The notes beneath the pieces were generated by a model. It was not told the origin of the DNA, searched no databases, and saw only the letters and a list, made by a program, of their open reading frames with translations. Below are positions 5,679 to 6,786 of a DNA stretch of 6,786 bases, piece after piece. The DNA is from Ferroglobus sp964463865 (lineage in GTDB: Archaea; Halobacteriota; Archaeoglobi; Archaeoglobales; Archaeoglobaceae), in NCBI GenBank assembly GCA_964463865.1, contig CAYXDX010000085.1:1-6786 (forward strand). The letters run 5' to 3'. Position 1 is the first letter of the stretch. Each line of letters begins with the position of its first letter. The position numbers and the translations under genes are program-made.

Positions 5679-5694
5679 TAAGGGTTTGAAAAAA

Positions 5695-5716
5695 GATTTA
5701 TAGTTGTATTTATAAT
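5695..5716 (+). promoter_or_regulatory. Two TATA boxes for the ferritin-rubrerythrin operon
   Basis: GATTTATAG (5695-5703), preceded by an A-rich run that would suit BRE, would start transcription near 5725 and leave a short leader with a ribosome binding site. TTTATAAT (5709-5716) begins about 30 bases before the ATG and would give a leaderless message. Either or both could be used. Confidence 0.55.
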
Positions 5717-5725
5717 TAAGTTTTC

Positions 5726-5731
5726 GAGGTG
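5726..5731 (+). promoter_or_regulatory. Ribosome binding site of the ferritin-like gene
   Basis: GAGGTG lies 7 bases before the ATG at 5739 and supports that start over the in-frame TTG at 5733, which would lie almost on top of the site. Confidence 0.55.
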
Positions 5732-5738
5732 TTTGGAG

Positions 5739-6152
5739 ATGGCAAGCGAGAGGTTGAAGGAGTTGATGAACAGGGCGATAGCGAGGGAAATGCAGGTTTC
5801 CATACAATATCTCTGGCAGCACGTCCTCGCGAAGGGCTTTGAGGGGGAAGCCGTTAAGGGAAAGCTCAAGGAGTTCGCAATAACGGAGATGAAGCACGCG
5901 GAAGCGATCGCCGAGAGGCTCGTTTACCTCGGAGGGACTCCGACGACCAAGCCCGACCCGATAACCGTCGGAAACTCCGTGAGGGAAATGATGGAAATAG
6001 ATAAAAAGGCCGAAGAAGAAGCTATAGAGCTTTACAAAGAGATAATAAAGCTCGCGAGAGAGGAGGAAGATACAACGACGGCGAAACTCTTCGAAGAGAT
6101 CCTCGCAGACGAGGAGCTGCATCACGAGTTCTTCTCGTCCGTTCTGGAGTGA
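5739..6152 (+). CDS. Bacterioferritin-like di-iron protein
   Basis: The 137-residue protein is a four-helix-bundle ferritin-like protein that would oxidise Fe(II) with oxygen or peroxide and may store iron. It has a full set of di-iron ligands in bacterioferritin order: Glu17 (AREMQ), Glu50 and His53 in EMKHAE (50-55), a glutamate at about 93-94 (AEEEAIEL), and Glu125/His128 in ADEELHH (123-129). Met51, between Glu50 and the His, is at the place of the heme-ligand Met52 of E. coli Bfr, so heme binding is possible. RLVYLGGTPTT at 60-70 is the usual inter-helix motif. It is about 20 residues shorter than E. coli Bfr (158), with the short C-terminal helix reduced or missing, so the 24-mer is not certain; a smaller Dps-like shell is an alternative. 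It heads an operon with rubrerythrin. Confidence 0.82.
   Translation: MASERLKELMNRAIAREMQVSIQYLWQHVLAKGFEGEAVKGKLKEFAITEMKHAEAIAERLVYLGGTPTTKPDPITVGNSVREMMEIDKKAEEEAIELYKEIIKLAREEEDTTTAKLFEEILADEELHHEFFSSVLE
6146..6150 (+). promoter_or_regulatory. Ribosome binding site of rubrerythrin
   Basis: GGAGT at the end of the ferritin-like gene lies 9 bases before the ATG at 6160 and overlaps its TGA stop. It indicates that rubrerythrin is translated from the shared mRNA. Confidence 0.5.
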
Positions 6153-6159
6153 CCACCGC

Positions 6160-6660
6160 ATGAAGACGGAGGAAAACCTCAAAGCGGCTTTTTCTGGAGA
6201 GAGTCAAGCGCACGTGAAGTACCTCGTGTATTCCGAGGTCGCGAAGGAGAAGGGGTTTAGGAACCTCGCGAGGGTTTTCGAGGCTTTCGCGTTCTCGGAG
6301 TTCGTTCACGCGAAAAACCACCTGAGAAACCTGGAAGACTTCGACGATCCGGTGAAAAATCTCGAGAACGCGATAAAGGGGGAGAGCTACGAAGTCGAGG
6401 AGATGTACCCGAAGTTCTATGACGAGGCGATAAGAGAGAACGCGAAGAAGGCCGCGACCTCTTTCAGGTGGGCGATGGAGACCGAGAAAAAGCACGCGGA
6501 GGTTTACAGGGAAGTGAAGATACTCGTCGAAAGCGGAAGGGACAAGGCGTTCGACAGGAAGATATACGTCTGTCCGGTGTGCGGCTACATATTCGTCGGA
6601 GACGCGCCGGACGTCTGTCCGATCTGCAGCACAGGTAAGGAAAAGTTCAGAGAATTTTGA
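6160..6660 (+). CDS. rbr: Rubrerythrin
   Basis: The 166-residue protein has both rubrerythrin domains. Residues 1-about 125 are the di-iron bundle: Glu14 (GESQA), Glu47 and His50 in SEFVHA (46-51), Glu75 and Glu78 (GESYEVEEMYP), and Glu109/His112 in EKKHAE (109-114). Residues about 134-160 are a C-terminal rubredoxin domain with Cys138, 141, 153 and 156 (CPVCG and CPIC). It reduces hydrogen peroxide to water using electrons from a rubredoxin or NAD(P)H-rubredoxin oxidoreductase, in the cytoplasm of anaerobes. No electron-donor gene is in the window. It starts 7 bases after the ferritin-like stop, with a GGAG site, so the two are one operon for iron and peroxide handling: the ferritin removes free iron and rubrerythrin removes peroxide. 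All ligands look intact. Confidence 0.95.
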   Translation: MKTEENLKAAFSGESQAHVKYLVYSEVAKEKGFRNLARVFEAFAFSEFVHAKNHLRNLEDFDDPVKNLENAIKGESYEVEEMYPKFYDEAIRENAKKAATSFRWAMETEKKHAEVYREVKILVESGRDKAFDRKIYVCPVCGYIFVGDAPDVCPICSTGKEKFREF

Positions 6661-6670
6661 CGAGCAAAAC

Positions 6671-6678
6671 TTTCATAA
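6671..6678 (+). promoter_or_regulatory. TATA-like box for tRNA-Ser
   Basis: TTTCATAA ends 26 bases before the first base of the mature tRNA, the usual place for a box A. A six-T run at 6683-6688 lies between it and the tRNA and may end transcription of the rubrerythrin operon. Confidence 0.35.
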
Positions 6679-6682
6679 GCAA

Positions 6683-6688
6683 TTTTTT
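6683..6688 (+). terminator. Possible oligo-T terminator after rubrerythrin
   Basis: Six T residues occur 22 bases after the rubrerythrin stop. Archaeal polymerase often stops at such oligo-T runs without a hairpin, and none is seen here. Confidence 0.3.
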
Positions 6689-6703
6689 AACACTACTATT
6701 TGA

Positions 6704-6786
6704 GCCGGGGTTGCAGAGAGGCACTGCGCCGGCCTTGAGAGCCGGTGCCCGTTAAGGGCTCCTGGGTTCAAGTCCCAGCCCCGGCG
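6704..6786 (+). tRNA. tRNA-Ser(UGA)
   Basis: A complete 83-base type II tRNA folds cleanly. The acceptor stem is GCCGGGG (6704-6710) with CCCCGGC (6779-6785). The D stem is GCAG (6713-6716) with CTGC (6724-6727). The anticodon stem is CCGGC (6729-6733) with GCCGG (6741-6745), with loop CTTGAGA giving anticodon TGA (6736-6738). A long variable arm pairs GCCC (6747-6750) with GGGC (6756-6759). The T arm is CTGGG (6762-6766) with CCCAG (6774-6778) around TTCAAGT. Discriminator G at 6786 and the long variable arm fit serine rather than leucine. The window ends at the discriminator, so a genomic CCA cannot be seen. No intron is present. Confidence 0.96.

Noticed and set aside
5653..5687. H-type pseudoknot formed by both pairings at once
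   Set aside because: There would be no loop base between the first stem's 5' strand and the second stem's 5' strand, which makes the simultaneous fold unlikely; mutually exclusive folds are the better reading.
5571..6182. Long minus-strand open frame over the ferritin gene and its promoter
   Set aside because: It covers the di-iron protein in antisense and the intergenic promoters, with no family similarity.
6022..6495. Minus-strand open frame across the ferritin-rubrerythrin junction
   Set aside because: Antisense shadow of two genes with all ligand residues intact; its Arg/Leu-rich reading shows no domain.

Overview
The window looks like an ordinary chromosomal stretch from a hyperthermophilic euryarchaeon, most likely a member of the Archaeoglobales (Archaeoglobus, Ferroglobus or Geoglobus type). 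I infer this from a class III-like archaeal PRPP synthetase homologue, a YYY-type DUF2298 membrane protein, a one-domain Lrp/AsnC regulator, a ferritin-like plus rubrerythrin pair typical of strict anaerobes, heavy AGG/AGA/ATA/GAG codon use, TATA-type promoters, and a tRNA-Ser without visible introns. The genus is not proven from sequence alone.

Layout. Bases 1-206 carry no confident gene, but hold two hairpins that resemble a decayed right end of an IS200/IS605 (IS1341-type) element. Bases 207-1440 are a leftward pair: a membrane-anchored thioredoxin-fold protein (988-1440) followed by a LarE-type PP-loop sulfurtransferase (207-1007), overlapping by 20 bases. A 76-base divergent promoter region separates them from a rightward run: a SLOG/TIGR00725 Rossmann protein (1517-1969), a YjbQ/UPF0047 protein (1989-2399), a 615-residue DUF2298 membrane protein (2396-4243) that overlaps the yjbQ stop as ATGA, and a divergent ribose-phosphate pyrophosphokinase homologue (4270-5109). 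This run ends stop-to-stop against a leftward Lrp/AsnC regulator (5110-5532).

A 206-base divergent region with a perfect 8-base inverted repeat lies between the regulator and a rightward pair for iron storage and oxidative-stress defence: a bacterioferritin-like di-iron protein (5739-6152) and rubrerythrin (6160-6660). A complete tRNA-Ser(UGA) fills the last 83 bases.

Expression logic. Genes that head a transcription unit tend to have a TATA-like box starting about 29 bases upstream of ATG, which suggests leaderless mRNAs. Genes inside units (DUF2298, rubrerythrin) instead have a GGAG Shine-Dalgarno site. The points most worth following up are the PRPP synthetase homologue that lacks two ATP/metal-site signatures, the three-cysteine LarE next to a CxxC thioredoxin, the YjbQ variant without its usual first histidine, the inverted repeat before the ferritin gene, and the possible IS200/IS605 end. 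I see no clear, wholly new multi-gene system here.
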